The notes under the pieces: generated by a model
What the model saw: the letters and a program-made list of their open reading frames with translations, nothing else
What the model was told of the DNA's origin: nothing
The model's database searches: none
Assembly: GCA_002408385.1 (NCBI GenBank)
Contig: DHSB01000250.1
Coordinates: 18,882-31,044 of the forward strand
Length of the DNA stretch: 12,163 bases
Direction: 5' to 3'
Source: Myxococcales bacterium UBA5297
Lineage (GTDB): Bacteria; Myxococcota; Myxococcia; Myxococcales; UBA5297
Position numbers and translations under genes: made by a program
In this document: positions 12,041 to 12,163 of the stretch, piece after piece
How the letters are laid out: every line of letters starts with the position of its first letter
How positions within the stretch are numbered: the first letter of the stretch is position 1

Positions 12041-12163
12041 CTACTCCGTGGTCTTCTTCTTCGACCTGCCACGCGCCTTCGGCTCAGGCTCCGCCTCACT
12101 GGGCTTGGCAGCCCGAGCAGCCGCCACCTTGGACTTGCGTGCGACCTTGGGCTCCTCAACCGC
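12041..12163 (-). CDS. C-terminal end of a protein with a Lys/Ala/Glu-rich tail (5' part beyond window)
   Basis: The minus strand from the edge reads 40 codons to a TAG at 12041-12043: AVEEPKVARKSKVAAARAAK, then PSEAEPEPKARGRSKKKTTE. Alternating basic and acidic residues with Ala and Pro indicate a disordered tail, as found on nucleoid, ribosome-linked and translation proteins of GC-rich bacteria. The body is outside the window, so no function can be given. It may be in one transcript with the Hsp70-like gene 280 nt downstream. Confidence 0.5.
   Translation of the reverse strand, partial: AVEEPKVARKSKVAAARAAKPSEAEPEPKARGRSKKKTTE

Noticed and set aside
1..12163. CRISPR arrays, insertion sequences, phage genes or tRNA genes
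   Set aside because: No spaced direct repeats, transposase motifs, terminal inverted repeats with target duplications, or cloverleaf tRNA were seen; the only tRNA-like end belongs to tmRNA.

Overview
The window is about 12.2 kb of very GC-rich bacterial DNA with GC-rich third codon positions. A divergent type III secretion (T3SS) gene block, an FHA-domain protein, a stand-alone Hsp70-like ATPase and a tmRNA with an ANDNVELALAA-type tag together suggest a member of the Myxococcota (former Deltaproteobacteria). This is inferred from gene content, not from a marker-gene search.

Left half (about 1-5800, minus strand, transcribed right to left): a T3SS-related cluster. In order of transcription it holds a 90-aa helical protein, a 164-aa protein whose C-terminus resembles SctF needle subunits, a TPR protein of the YscG/chaperone type, a 130-aa protein with a FlgM-like C-terminal half, a FliA-family (sigma-28) sigma factor, an inner-rod SctI-like protein, the lipoprotein ring subunit SctJ, and a membrane-anchored FHA protein with the topology of SctD (cut by the left edge). 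The order parallels Yersinia yscE-F-G-(H)-I-J, with a sigma factor and a candidate anti-sigma factor in the yscH position. Two promoter-like sites with the sigma-28 spacing and a shared 9-mer (GCGATAATC) precede the candidate needle gene and the candidate anti-sigma gene. The needle-like and rod-like genes are each followed by a strong intrinsic terminator, and after each terminator a new promoter-like sequence leads into the next gene. The cluster may therefore carry its own flagellum-type regulation: an embedded sigma factor and anti-sigma pair driving subunit genes.

Middle (about 5800-9310): an 800-bp stretch without a convincing gene separates the T3SS block from a plus-strand set. That set is a small secreted beta-rich protein with its own terminator, then a two-component system (membrane histidine kinase and OmpR/PhoB-type response regulator, 12 nt apart, surely one operon).

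Right part (9311-12163): a gene-poor stretch with a 16-bp perfect palindrome, then ssrA (tmRNA) with a recognisable promoter and a terminator that works in both orientations. Converging on it from the right is a shortened Hsp70/DnaK-like ATPase on the minus strand. At the right edge is the lysine/alanine-rich C-terminal end of another minus-strand gene.
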